Positions 13,401 to 21,574 of a stretch of DNA of 64,000 nt are shown here, in pieces (position 1 is the first letter of the stretch; each line of letters begins with the position of its first letter). Source of the DNA: Holacanthus passer (taxonomy: Eukaryota; Chordata; Actinopteri; Pomacanthidae); NCBI GenBank assembly GCA_025331565.1, contig JAFREQ010000014.1, positions 10,900,001 through 10,964,000 of the forward strand. Reading direction: 5' to 3'. Made by a program: the position numbers and the translations under genes. The notes beneath the pieces were generated by a model. It saw only the letters and a list, made by a program, of their open reading frames with translations, was not told the DNA's origin and ran no database searches.

Positions 13401-14840
13401 TGGCTTGTATCGATTAACAAGTAAATCGTTACAGTTTTATCCTAATCAGCTCATCACTGCAGTACTTCACTCATTATCAGCTTTAAATGTAGTAAAAGTT
13501 TAGTTGTGACTTGTACCACTCTCAAACTGGAGTGCACCTGTGAATAATTATTGTTTTCATAAAAGCTCCGTATTAATAATATATTCATATCCTAAAGCTT
13601 AACTGTTGTAACATATACACAAGTGCACAGGGATCGTGAATGTCCCAGGTGTTGGGAATCTTCTGTCTGTTGTTGTCTTCTTAGTTGTTATTGTGCAATA
13701 TAAATTGTTTATAGTGCAATATAAATCAGTGGATTTCAGGGCAGTCAGTGCTGCCGCTGTTAAAGTGCCTGCAGAGTTTTTGTTGGCGAACCATCATCAC
13801 GTTTGCCCACTACTGGCGGAGTAGTTGGTCAGTGTTTTTAAAATCAGTGTCCAGCTTAATTTTAACATCTGCCATATGGGAGCATAGTAGCCAGTCTGTG
13901 GCACATCATAAATCAACCAAATGTTTCAATGTTTACTGAACAGTGCTAATAATATTTATATCATAGCAAATGCAGTGTTTATGTGTTTACTGTGTAACCA
14001 TTTTATGTGGCTTTGGCTTGATGAAGTTGGACATCATAAGGGCATTGGCTGCTGAAGCCATGATGAAAGTCCTGCCCGGCTCTGTGATATGATGGCTGTA
14101 TTTTCCACTACAGGAGTTGATGGAATACATCTGTCAGCTGGAGCAGAAGATGGGAACAGTGGCCAGTGCCAAGTGGAGCGCTACCCCGATTGCCTCTACA
14201 GGTGAATGGAGCACACATTAATCTACTGTATGCCCTGCAGATGTGAACAATAAAAGTGTTAACTATCATTCAACAGCAACACTAAATATTGTTCAGAATG
14301 GCCTATGTCAAGGGTGCAGCGCTCTGAGGAAAAGTGACCGCTTTTTCTTTTTTTTCCCTCAATGTTTCTATGTGGCAGGGCGGCCTGGCAGTGCATTATC
14401 TGACTCTGAGGACGAGAACCCAGAGGCTTTGCAGCCCCTCCGTCCTCCAAGACCTCTGGGACACTACAGCCTGTGTGAGCAGGGCGAGCCTGATTCCTTG
14501 CTCCTCACCACCCCTCCTCCCTCCCCCAGGGAGGTGGAGAGGAGCACAGTGGTCATCAACCAGCCAGCTCCGCTCTCCTCGCCACACCAGGCTGGCGCTG
14601 ACACACTCGCGCACAGCTCTGATTCGGTGAGACACGCTATCTGAGCCATTCAGCATCACCACTGTGTAATTATATGTGATACTGAAAATGAGCTATGCCT
14701 TCATGCTGATAGCCATGCACACCAGTTAACATGGGCAGTGGATCGTTTGATACAGACATTATCTCCTGAAGCAATTAGGCAGTTAGTCCGCAAGTTATTA
14801 GACTGTAATAGCTGTTGGACAGACGTGTGTTAAGTGTGTG

Positions 14841-14898
<58 letters not shown>

Positions 14899-17800
14899 TG
14901 TTGCTCTCTGTGGTGTTAAGGAGGAGGAATCTGATCTACTCCAGTGTGGAAGGCACAGCTCTGGAGAGGAAACGGCACTTTTGCTGCCTGAGCACACTGA
15001 CACTGTTCTCAGGTACAACCTCCCATCTCAAACACATCTCAAATATACACACACACACACTCAGGAGGAGGAAAAAGTACTAATATCCATTATTCTGAAG
15101 TATATAAGAAAGTAATTTACGCATGTAAATGTTTGGAAGCACTTAAACTTTACACAACTATTTCATTTTATTTTACTATTTTAGACCTCTACCATGGGAC
15201 AAGGAATGTTACTTTTGATACTTTTAAGTGCATTTTGCTCATAATAGTTCTGTACTTTTACTTCTGTAGGATTTTGAATACAGGACTTTTATTTGTAATA
15301 TAGTTCCTATGTATTATTGTAGTGGTATTTTTACTCAAGTAAAGGCTCAGATCCTTTACTTGAGTAAAAATACCACTACAATAATATAATAATACTTCTT
15401 CCACCACTGCCTTTTTTATGCTGCATTAACACATTCAAGTATTTAACATTGCAACTGATATAACTATTTCATATACAACTGCTGCTATAGCCTCTTAAAG
15501 GTGGAAATAATGTGACACGTGGACATTGTACCTCACCTCAAGATGTATTGTAGGATTTAGGTTAGCATGTATTTCCTCAAATAAAGAGCAAGCCGAGTTG
15601 CAATGAGACAATCGTAACAAAATGGCGCAGAGTCAAAGATTCAGTGTTCAAAGATGGAGATTTGCATTGCTGATTGCATATTAAAATGAACATTTCTTTG
15701 AGGCCAAACAAGCCAACAAATTCCTTCCTGTCATGCTGGCTAGTTTTAAACACCAGTGATGCATCATATTTTATGAGCTCATGGCTTGATTTGTGTGCAC
15801 AACCTCCATCTGCATAGTAATTTGCGAACGCAGCAGCCAGATAAATGCAGTGGAGTAAAAAGTATCATATTTCTTCCTTTAAATCTTGAAAAGTAAAAGT
15901 GTGTCAGAATGGGAGAATGAAGAGCTTGGACTTCAGCATAGCACCTGCGTAAGTCTGCTTAGTTCCTTTGCACCTCTGGTCTCACACAGAAAGGTTTTCA
16001 CAAGCACACCATGAATTCAAAGCTTGCTAATGCACACAGACACATGCGACCAATTATTTATGGTGACAGGGCGAGTATGGCTGGAAGATGGAAGTTTTGA
16101 ATATGTGGTCGTAAAAGAAGTTGAGTCAGGGTGAGGCGGGGGGAGACTGCGTGAGACAGAGCTGGGGCGTGGGAGGGGCGAGATGGGAGGACAAGGGGAC
16201 AGATAAGTTGACAGCAAGCTGTAGCAATGATTTACCTGAGGGGTGTACCGCAGTCACGGGCCAATTTTCAGCATCATTAAAGCGCTCTCTCTCCCCACTC
16301 ACCCACTCCTTCAGTCTAACCTCCTCTTTCAACCAGTTTCTTTCAGTTTCTCACACATGCACACTCTCTGCTCTGTGTCCTCCTCCAGTGATCTGGCCGA
16401 CACCTCTCTATGGTAAGCGGCGCACCTCCATCAGCCAAGGCAAGTCATCAAAAGGAGAGGAGAAGGGGGACTTTGGAGTTAATGTGGTCCCACATTACTT
16501 CCACTAACAAGCACATACACAGCTCACTCACTACACAGACAAAATGTTAATATGCAATTTACATCGTATCTGCCGTGAACCTTGGTTTTTTCCCTCCTAG
16601 ACTGTTGTGTTACTACCCTAGCTGTTTTGTTGTTAGGAATGACATAATGCTCTCGGTGGCAGGTCAACACCGTGTTTATGACTGACATAAGACTGTTGCA
16701 CAGTTTTAGGCATGGGCTCCGGCGTTTGAGAGCTCGCAGGCTGTAGCAGAACGATTCCGGTTGAATCACTGCTATGTCGAGAGCTTTACGATGGATGTTA
16801 TGTCGTTTTTATGACATTTGTGATTAGGAGTCATGACAGGCACCGTAATTATGATGTTTTGTGCGGGCCCGGCTCCACTGGAAATCATGACAAAAACTCT
16901 CTTCCAGCATTAAATTCTCCACAGCAGCTTTGAACACTATTCATGACAGCGTAAAGTAATGATACAGCATCATGCTAGGAATTATATTGCAGAGGTGTAG
17001 GTCTATGACATCATATTTCTCCTCCATTTACCAGAGCTAAGGTTTGATATGCACTTTCTTGTACGCATTAGAAGTTGATTGTTATCATGCAGACGCAGTT
17101 AAGGAGATTTAGCAATGCAGTGGCGCTTTAAGACGGACAAGCATTTGACATAGAGAGCTTATTGAACAGATTGTGTTTAAAGTCTATTAAGATAGATGCC
17201 AGATGCAACTTTCTACTTCAGTAACTTCATATCATCATTATTATAAAATTAATGCTCATAAGCTTTTCACTATAGATCAGCTGCAGTTTTTACTTGCTAA
17301 TGATCCTGGATTATACGTTTCATAATTATTTAAAATGAAATGCTAATTTACTAGCTAGTCATTTGGATATTTAGTGATGGTCTTTGTTACAGTTTGTATT
17401 GTACAGAAATCTTATCTCACACCCATGCAATTCTAAATTTGTGCCTAAAATAATGAAAAAATAGAGTCAAAGAAAATCATCTTTATAGATTCTGACATCA
17501 TGACTTGGTGTTAGTATTTTCCCCTTAGCCCTATGGCAATATACTGCCTAATAAAAATTGCTGCCTACCTTTTAATCAATACTGTATGCATTTTTCATGA
17601 TTTTCTATTTATAATTAACTTGAGTTATGCTGCACTGAGACTATATTCAGGTTTAGTTTGAAATAGGTGTTCGTTTTTTCACACAACCTGTGCAATGTGT
17701 GACAAAATTTTCCATGCTTGGCTAAGACGATTTGCTAGACACTTTGATGCTTGATTTTATCTGCTGTATTTGCACCCTATTTTTAATATAGAAGAGTTTT

Positions 17801-20800
17801 TAGACGAAAAGTTGCTATATGGATACTTAACAATATGTCAGTGGTGTCCTTTCATCATTATCTTAATCATTACCAGTGTGTGTTGTGTTTACGCATATAT
17901 TTTATCTACACTTTTTTTGTTTCTATCGTCTGTTTTTCAAATACTCACTCTGATAATTGAGTTTTATTGTTGCAAGATATTGGTGCTAATGATGAGGGAA
18001 TGATACCAGCGTGCTGAGTGTAAGTTTAGAGGTGAAAAGATTTTAATGTTTAAACAGCTTCAGCAGGAGCAAGATTATTATTAAGTAGTCGTGAAAGGAG
18101 TAAATGTCTGTCCAACCTCTCATTTACCTTGTGTCACTCGGCCTTCTGGTGTTACAGTACATGTTCATTCTCCTTATATACAAGTAGGAATGTTTTGAGG
18201 AGCCTGGTATTCTTTCCCAGAAGATAGCACACTACATGTATTCTCCATAGTCTTCGTTTGTGGTTGTAATCTGACTTTATGTCTTAGGGAAGTTATTTTT
18301 TTTGGTCGTTCCACTGAGAGCTCCGGTTCGAGTACTCCTCGTCAGGACGCTGTCTCCCATTGCAATAAAGCTCCAGTGGTTATGGTTTGTTTTGAAGTTT
18401 TGTGTGTGAAGGTTATGTACACCACCGTGTATTTTCTTATCAGTCATGTAACAGGGTTTGGGCGGGGTTCTGCATAATAAAATGGTTTATGTATCCATTA
18501 TTGGGCCTAATGTGTCTTTTTCTGGCCAAAGATCATAGTCATATTTTGATCCTCACATGACATTTCACTGGTAATTAACTATGCCATATCTTTTCACACA
18601 GCCATATAACCTATATTCCCCTTTGGCTCATTGCCTGTTTCAGATACATTTCTCACTCTGGATTTTCTCTCCACTCACCTTTGGCTCTCCCCGCACGTCT
18701 CCCCTCGGGCCTCACCTCTGCATCATCTTCATCCTTGTGCCTCCTCCGGCAGTCTCCTGCTCTCTCTTTTGAGCTCTTCCCTCTGCCCCTCTTCCACACT
18801 CCCTCCATCTTAAGTCTGGGGTGACGATAGCTAATTATAAAATCAATGATGCCGGGCTGCCTACTTTACAGCCCCCTCTAAAACCTTAACTGGGAAATCA
18901 CTGTGGGATTGATGACTCCCTCACTCTTTATCTCTTTTAATTAGAAATGTAAAAGATATGAAGACCCAGAGGCCAGAACACATCTCCTAGTTTTTATGAC
19001 CCCCAACGCCTGCCTTCCCCAGCCCTCGCTCCCCTTCCCCAAATCACCCCTTCCTCTACCTGGCCTTGTTTATTTCCTCTTCCTCCCTGCTGGCACACCC
19101 TCCATTCTTACTCTTGTCACAGATACCTTTGCCCGTTTCTTCATCACTTTCTCCATTACCCTTTCTTTAAGATTGCCCGTCTGCCTCTCCCCTCGCACAG
19201 GGGAAGGTGTTAAATTTATGGTCTTTGCACTTGAAAACGTTTCTCACCTTCCCCTCACCTCTCCTCTCTTCCCTTGACTGATTCCCAACCCTCGGCGGAT
19301 TCACTGCATATGTAACAAATGACGAACATGTCCTTTTTGTCTGTTCTGACCCAAGCAGGAGACACACTGTAAATGATGAGCTGTTTCACATTATGACCCT
19401 GCTTCCAACTCCATGCATCCAGCATATGACATATACGCCTCTCTGTCTTGTATATAGCTTTAGGTCCACATAGGAAGACCCTCCAGTTTTTTTTATGACA
19501 TCAAACCCAGGTCACATGCACCTCCGCTCTCTGCCTTTATCACACCCCGAGCCCGGGCCCTTCCATCCTAACTGCTGCCAGGAGCTCCAGGGTTCACTGA
19601 GCTTTATCCTCCTGATGGCTCTCGGAGGAGCCAGCCTCTCCCGCTCCATTATCTCCCCTGTGTGTTGACTGAGGTACCGCCGCAGTTTGCTTAGCAAACT
19701 CAGCGGATGTGCAGCAGGGTCTCTCTCCGGGTTTAAATATTCAAATGAATTTCTTTGGTATGCCACACTCATGACCTACTTTTATGGATTCTTTACTATT
19801 TTTATGAATAATTGATGTCCTGTGGCTGCAAGAATATTACAAGGGAGATTTTTACCCTTTATTAATTCATTGTACAGTTATACCTTTTTTTTCCAGGGGC
19901 CTTGCTTTACACATTTCCATCCTTCCCCTTCCTACCTCTAGTAATTAGTTAATCAAGCATCATTGATGTGGAAGGATGAGTATATAGAAACCAGGTCCGG
20001 CTCCTTTAAATTCCCCAAAGGAAACCCAAACCCTCCCATGGGTTCCCATGGCAACATCATCCAGGGGCCCAGTATATGAGGCCATTTGATTGTTCCTTGT
20101 AAAATAGTGTATAATGTATGGACCTTATTTTAATTCCGGTCTGGTGTTATTGATCTGTCTTTAATGATAGTTAATTAAAGCAATCGTATAATTGATAGAA
20201 TCTCATCTCTGTTTATCACCCTCCTCTGATTCTCTGTCTCTCTATTAATAAAATCAAGGTGAGGCATTAGTATCCCACGCTGAAAAAAGAGAGATGTTTA
20301 CTACCAGTAGCCCTTTACTAAGAGGGTTCGTGTTCTTTATCAGGATGTCAAGAGAGCCTGATCTGGTCAGTGACAGTGATGAACTCAAGGTAGGCCTCAT
20401 AAAATGTGCGACAAATGTATAACTCTTGGTTTTTGGTGGCATTTACAAGGCCAATCTGAAAAATCAAAGGCCATCAAAGGGTTTACTTGTTTTGTTTATT
20501 TGCTTGTTCAAATGTGTTCTGCACTCCTATGATCAGGTTTTTGGGATATTCTAACAAATGTGTTGACACTGAGTTGAGTTTAAGGCCCTGATGTCCTTTC
20601 ACATTTCATATCTCATGACCAAAACACTCCAGGATGGATCTGTTCTACAAGATCAAATATCACATAAACTCATTTAAATCTGAGAACATTTTGATCTATC
20701 TAACAGTTATTTTCTTTATCAATTAATCTGCCAATGACTGCTTCGATTAATTAATAAAAAAGCTCTATCATAACTTTGCAGAGCTGAAGGTGATGTCTTC

Positions 20801-21425
20801 AATGTCCCAAACCCAAAGATAGTCAATTTACAATGATATAACGAAAAAGCAGCACATCTCATCTGAGAAGGTGGAATCAGAGCATTTTCACTATTTTTGT
20901 TTGAAAAATGACGAAATCACTTAATTATCAAAATAGCTGCCAATTATGTTTCTAACATCAATAATCAACTGCTATATTGATATGTGTTTGATCTTATTCA
21001 TCTAAAAATTTAAATCTATCTGATTTATACTGTTTTTTTCATTTGTTGTGTTGTGGTGTACATCTTTCTAAGGTGCACTCTTTTTCTATGTATTATATGA
21101 TGTCCAAATAAATAAGTCATAACAGACAGATTTACTTTTTAACTTCCAGACCACTCTATCTTCGAGACAAAACTATAAGAAAGAGGAAGTCTTACTGATG
21201 GTTTCTTTTAACATTACCACTTGCACTTCTGCAGCTGCAGAGTGAACAAATCTCTGGAACAGACCTTTATCTGATGTCCTTGTTCAGCAGGAGGCTGTGA
21301 TTTATTAGCCTCTGCACCCTCAGCTCACCATGACCTAACAGACCCTGCTCTTATCCTCCATGCAGGGTGAACACTGCCGCAAGCTCTACACCCTGCAGTC
21401 ATGGTTCAAGAGCGCCCTCTACTGA
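7305..21425 (+). CDS. calcoco1: calcoco1, calcium-binding and coiled-coil domain protein 1 (whole coding region)
   Basis: The coding exons are 7305-7436, 7543-7645, 9925-10127, 10325-10537, 10821-10969, 11077-11146, 11258-11413, 11845-12099, 12762-12887, 13181-13276, 14114-14201, 14379-14626, 14921-15012, 16389-16412, 20344-20389 and 21366-21425. Every junction is GT-AG and every phase fits, giving 2,061 nt and 686 residues. Order: SKICH domain (about 8-118), LVV at 137-139 (LIR-like, as in NDP52), coiled coil (about 147-520), acidic Ser/Pro-rich region (532-652), short tail (653-686). In mammals the protein is a selective-autophagy receptor for ER and Golgi and a coactivator for nuclear receptors. 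The first 13 coding exons match the family along their length. The last three rest on splice sites and phase only. The ATG is in good context (GCTGCCATGG). Teleosts can carry two copies; I cannot say which this is. Confidence 0.88.
7543..7645 (+). CDS. calcoco1: calcoco1 coding exon 2: SKICH domain, middle
   Basis: It encodes residues 45-78 and the first base of codon 79. The segment DYHTFVWA is strongly conserved in the family. Acceptor TTCTTCCTCAG, donor CAGG|GTACTC (phase 1). Confidence 0.92.
7646..9924 (+). other. calcoco1: calcoco1 intron between SKICH exons; internal promoter-like block
   Basis: This 2.3 kb intron is mostly unique sequence. From about 9,000 to 9,560 it changes character: GTTAGCTAGC-type sequence, two ETS-like sites (CCCGGAAAC near 9,281, ACGGAAG near 9,348) and AAAGATGGCGCG (YY1-like) near 9,517, as in many teleost promoters. 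A possible mini-exon within it is listed separately. Confidence 0.5.
9411..9441 (+). CDS. possible alternative first coding exon of calcoco1 (10 codons)
   Basis: ATG at 9,411 opens ten codons (MEKVYFRPIK) and ends at AAAAG|GTAACA. It leaves one base, the same phase as coding exon 2, so splicing to 9,925 restores the calcoco1 frame (ASYLPKP). The product would lack the first 78 residues, about two thirds of the SKICH domain. This is inference from position, phase and promoter-like surroundings; a one-in-three phase match can be chance. Confidence 0.25.
9925..10127 (+). CDS. calcoco1: calcoco1 coding exon 3: end of SKICH domain and LIR-like motif
   Basis: It completes codon 79 and encodes residues 80-146. 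ASYLPKP and YEFVYIDGKGEVC complete the SKICH fold. PLEDLVTLEEE is followed by an acidic stretch and by LLVVP at 136-140. The LVV core matches the noncanonical LC3-interacting motif of NDP52 and CALCOCO1, which binds ATG8 proteins. Confidence 0.93.
10325..10537 (+). CDS. calcoco1: calcoco1 coding exon 4: start of coiled coil
   Basis: It encodes residues 147-217, phase 0 at both ends. It is a Glu/Gln/Arg/Lys-rich helix with heptad spacing of Leu, Ile and Met (for example IARLQEELKQSREMINEME). The donor AAG|GTGTTC is weak, but the frame and the next exon support it. Confidence 0.88.
10821..10969 (+). CDS. calcoco1: calcoco1 coding exon 5: coiled coil
   Basis: It encodes residues 218-266 and two bases of codon 267. 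The segment VRIKELEEDIKTL corresponds in position and pattern to the ILELEDDIQT region of mammalian CALCOCO1. Acceptor CTGGTCTGTTAG, donor GAAAG|GTATGA. Confidence 0.88.
11077..11146 (+). CDS. calcoco1: calcoco1 coding exon 6: coiled coil, short
   Basis: It encodes the end of codon 267 and residues 268-290, very rich in Lys, Arg and Glu. Acceptor CTGCATGCAG, donor CTGCAG|GTAACC. The intron before it is only 107 nt. Confidence 0.83.
11258..11413 (+). CDS. calcoco1: calcoco1 coding exon 7: coiled coil
   Basis: It encodes residues 291-342, phase 0 at both ends, with clear heptads (LEQTEGELRSLSKEF, LQSTITTLTQKL). Acceptor CTCTCCTTTAG, donor AAAGAG|GTCAGA. Confidence 0.87.
11845..12099 (+). CDS. 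calcoco1: calcoco1 coding exon 8: coiled coil, largest exon
   Basis: It encodes residues 343-427. AQRDHGQAELHQARLQAAQL and the later WAQERQNLQ align by eye with AARDRTIAELHRSRLEVAEV and WSKERAGLLQ of mammalian CALCOCO1. The donor GAG|GTGCCA is poor, but the following exon continues the family sequence in phase. Confidence 0.88.
12762..12887 (+). CDS. calcoco1: calcoco1 coding exon 9: coiled coil
   Basis: It encodes residues 428-469, phase 0 at both ends. KLNTEMQKIEERLQEER and VELGREKD match the LSAEILRLEKAVQEER and TELAREKD block of the mammalian protein. A short (GT) run lies just upstream of its acceptor CACCCTGACAG. Confidence 0.9.
13181..13276 (+). CDS. calcoco1: calcoco1 coding exon 10: coiled coil, highly conserved block
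   Basis: It encodes residues 470-501. VQLSETRRELQELKASLRV and QKEKEQL are near-identical to the mammalian VQLSESKRELTELRSALRV and QKEKEQL. This is one of the strongest identifiers of the gene. Acceptor TGGTCTGCAG, donor AAGCAG|GTTAAA. Confidence 0.93.
14114..14201 (+). CDS. calcoco1: calcoco1 coding exon 11: end of coiled coil
   Basis: It encodes residues 502-530 and one base of codon 531. ELMEYICQLEQKM matches ELLEYMRKLEARL of the family, and AKWSATP corresponds to the DEKWNED stretch. After this the sequence leaves the coiled coil. Confidence 0.9.
14379..14626 (+). CDS. calcoco1: calcoco1 coding exon 12: acidic Ser/Pro-rich region
   Basis: It encodes the end of codon 531 and residues 532-613. 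ALSDSEDENPE, YSLCEQGEPDS and VVINQPAPLSSPH match ALTDSEDESPE, YGLCERGDPGS and VVISQPAPISPH of mammalian CALCOCO1. It is predicted to be disordered, with many SP/TP sites. Confidence 0.93.
14834..14898. repeat. (TG)n microsatellite next to a calcoco1 acceptor
   Basis: About 65 bp of nearly pure TG lie 22 nt upstream of coding exon 13, inside a 294-nt intron. The acceptor that follows has only a short pyrimidine tract. Confidence 0.95.
14921..15012 (+). CDS. calcoco1: calcoco1 coding exon 13: SGEE..LLLPE block
   Basis: It encodes residues 614-643 and two bases of codon 644. SSGEETALLLPE matches SGGEEANLLLPE of mammalian CALCOCO1, the last segment I can align with the family. Acceptor TGGTGTTAAG, donor CTCAG|GTACAA. 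Confidence 0.88.
15060..15409. mobile_element. degenerate hAT-like element in intron, with long hairpin
   Basis: Sequence such as TACTTTTACTTCTGTAGGA and the right end AATACTTCTTCCACCACTG mark a copy of the same teleost family as at 4,909. Inside it, 15,313-15,345 and 15,353-15,385 are perfect reverse complements (33 bp arms, 7-nt loop). The left limit is approximate. Confidence 0.55.
16389..16412 (+). CDS. calcoco1: calcoco1 coding exon 14, 24-nt micro-exon (predicted)
   Basis: Acceptor TGTCCTCCTCCAG, donor TATG|GTAAGC, 24 nt. It completes Ser 644, then DLADTSL, then two bases of a Trp codon. Phases fit on both sides, though the family gives no sequence to compare. If the donor is not used, the frame reads TGG TAA and stops at once, so intron retention would end the protein after residue 652. 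Confidence 0.6.
16413..20343 (+). other. calcoco1: calcoco1 long intron, candidate regulatory DNA
   Basis: This 3.9 kb intron has no exon I can support. Two blocks look like regulatory sequence rather than neutral filler. At 16,630-17,015 ATGACA occurs six times. At 19,680-20,250 there is a 17-bp near-palindrome, an RFX X-box-like site and AT-rich homeodomain-type cores (TTAATTAA). In between lie a pyrimidine-rich stretch (18,650-19,270) and unremarkable AT-rich sequence. Confidence 0.4.
20042..20055 (+). promoter_or_regulatory. candidate RFX X-box
   Basis: GTTCCCATGGCAAC differs from the symmetric RFX site GTTGCCATGGCAAC at one position. It lies in the last long intron of calcoco1. Confidence 0.4.
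20344..20389 (+). CDS. calcoco1: calcoco1 coding exon 15 (predicted)
   Basis: Acceptor GTTCTTTATCAG, donor CTCAAG|GTAGGC, 46 nt. It completes Trp 652 and encodes MSREPDLVSDSDELK (653-667), an acidic stretch like the preceding region. Support comes from splice sites, phase and composition, not from homology. Confidence 0.55.
21366..21425 (+). CDS. calcoco1: calcoco1 last coding exon (predicted)
   Basis: Acceptor TCCATGCAG; 19 codons then TGA at 21,423-21,425; a poly(A) signal follows 129 nt later. The tail GEHCRKLYTLQSWFKSALY does not resemble the zinc finger that ends mammalian CALCOCO1. The stop region overlaps a CTCF-like motif, so part of this conservation-looking sequence could be non-coding. 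Confidence 0.5.
   Translation, partial: GEHCRKLYTLQSWFKSALY
21411..21425 (-). promoter_or_regulatory. strong CTCF-like motif at the gene boundary
   Basis: The minus strand reads TCAGTAGAGGGCGCT, which fits the CTCF consensus CCASYAGRGGGCRSY except for the first base. It lies between two convergent genes, where an insulator or loop anchor would be plausible. Confidence 0.5.
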
Positions 21426-21553
21426 CACATCACCATAATGCATGTTTATAGTCACTCAAAGCTCCTACTTTATTAGTGTGGTTTCTAAATATTTTGCTTG
21501 TATGAGTGAAGTTTCAGATCATGTAAGTCAGTTTTGCATTAGGAAGAAAACGA

Positions 21554-21559
21554 AATAAA
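21554..21559 (+). terminator. calcoco1: calcoco1 poly(A) signal
   Basis: AATAAA lies 129 nt after the predicted stop, with U/GU-rich sequence (TTATTGTGCC) about 30 nt downstream, the usual arrangement for cleavage near 21,575. Confidence 0.6.
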
Positions 21560-21574
21560 AGAATTCCAATAATC

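Noticed and set aside
18315..18345. GGTTCGAGTACTCC, resembling a tRNA B-box
   Set aside because: No matching A-box, acceptor stem or cloverleaf could be folded around it.
19512..19772. 86-codon - strand frame with a natural-looking composition
   Set aside because: No splice partner or recognisable domain; sits in intron DNA better explained as possible conserved non-coding sequence.
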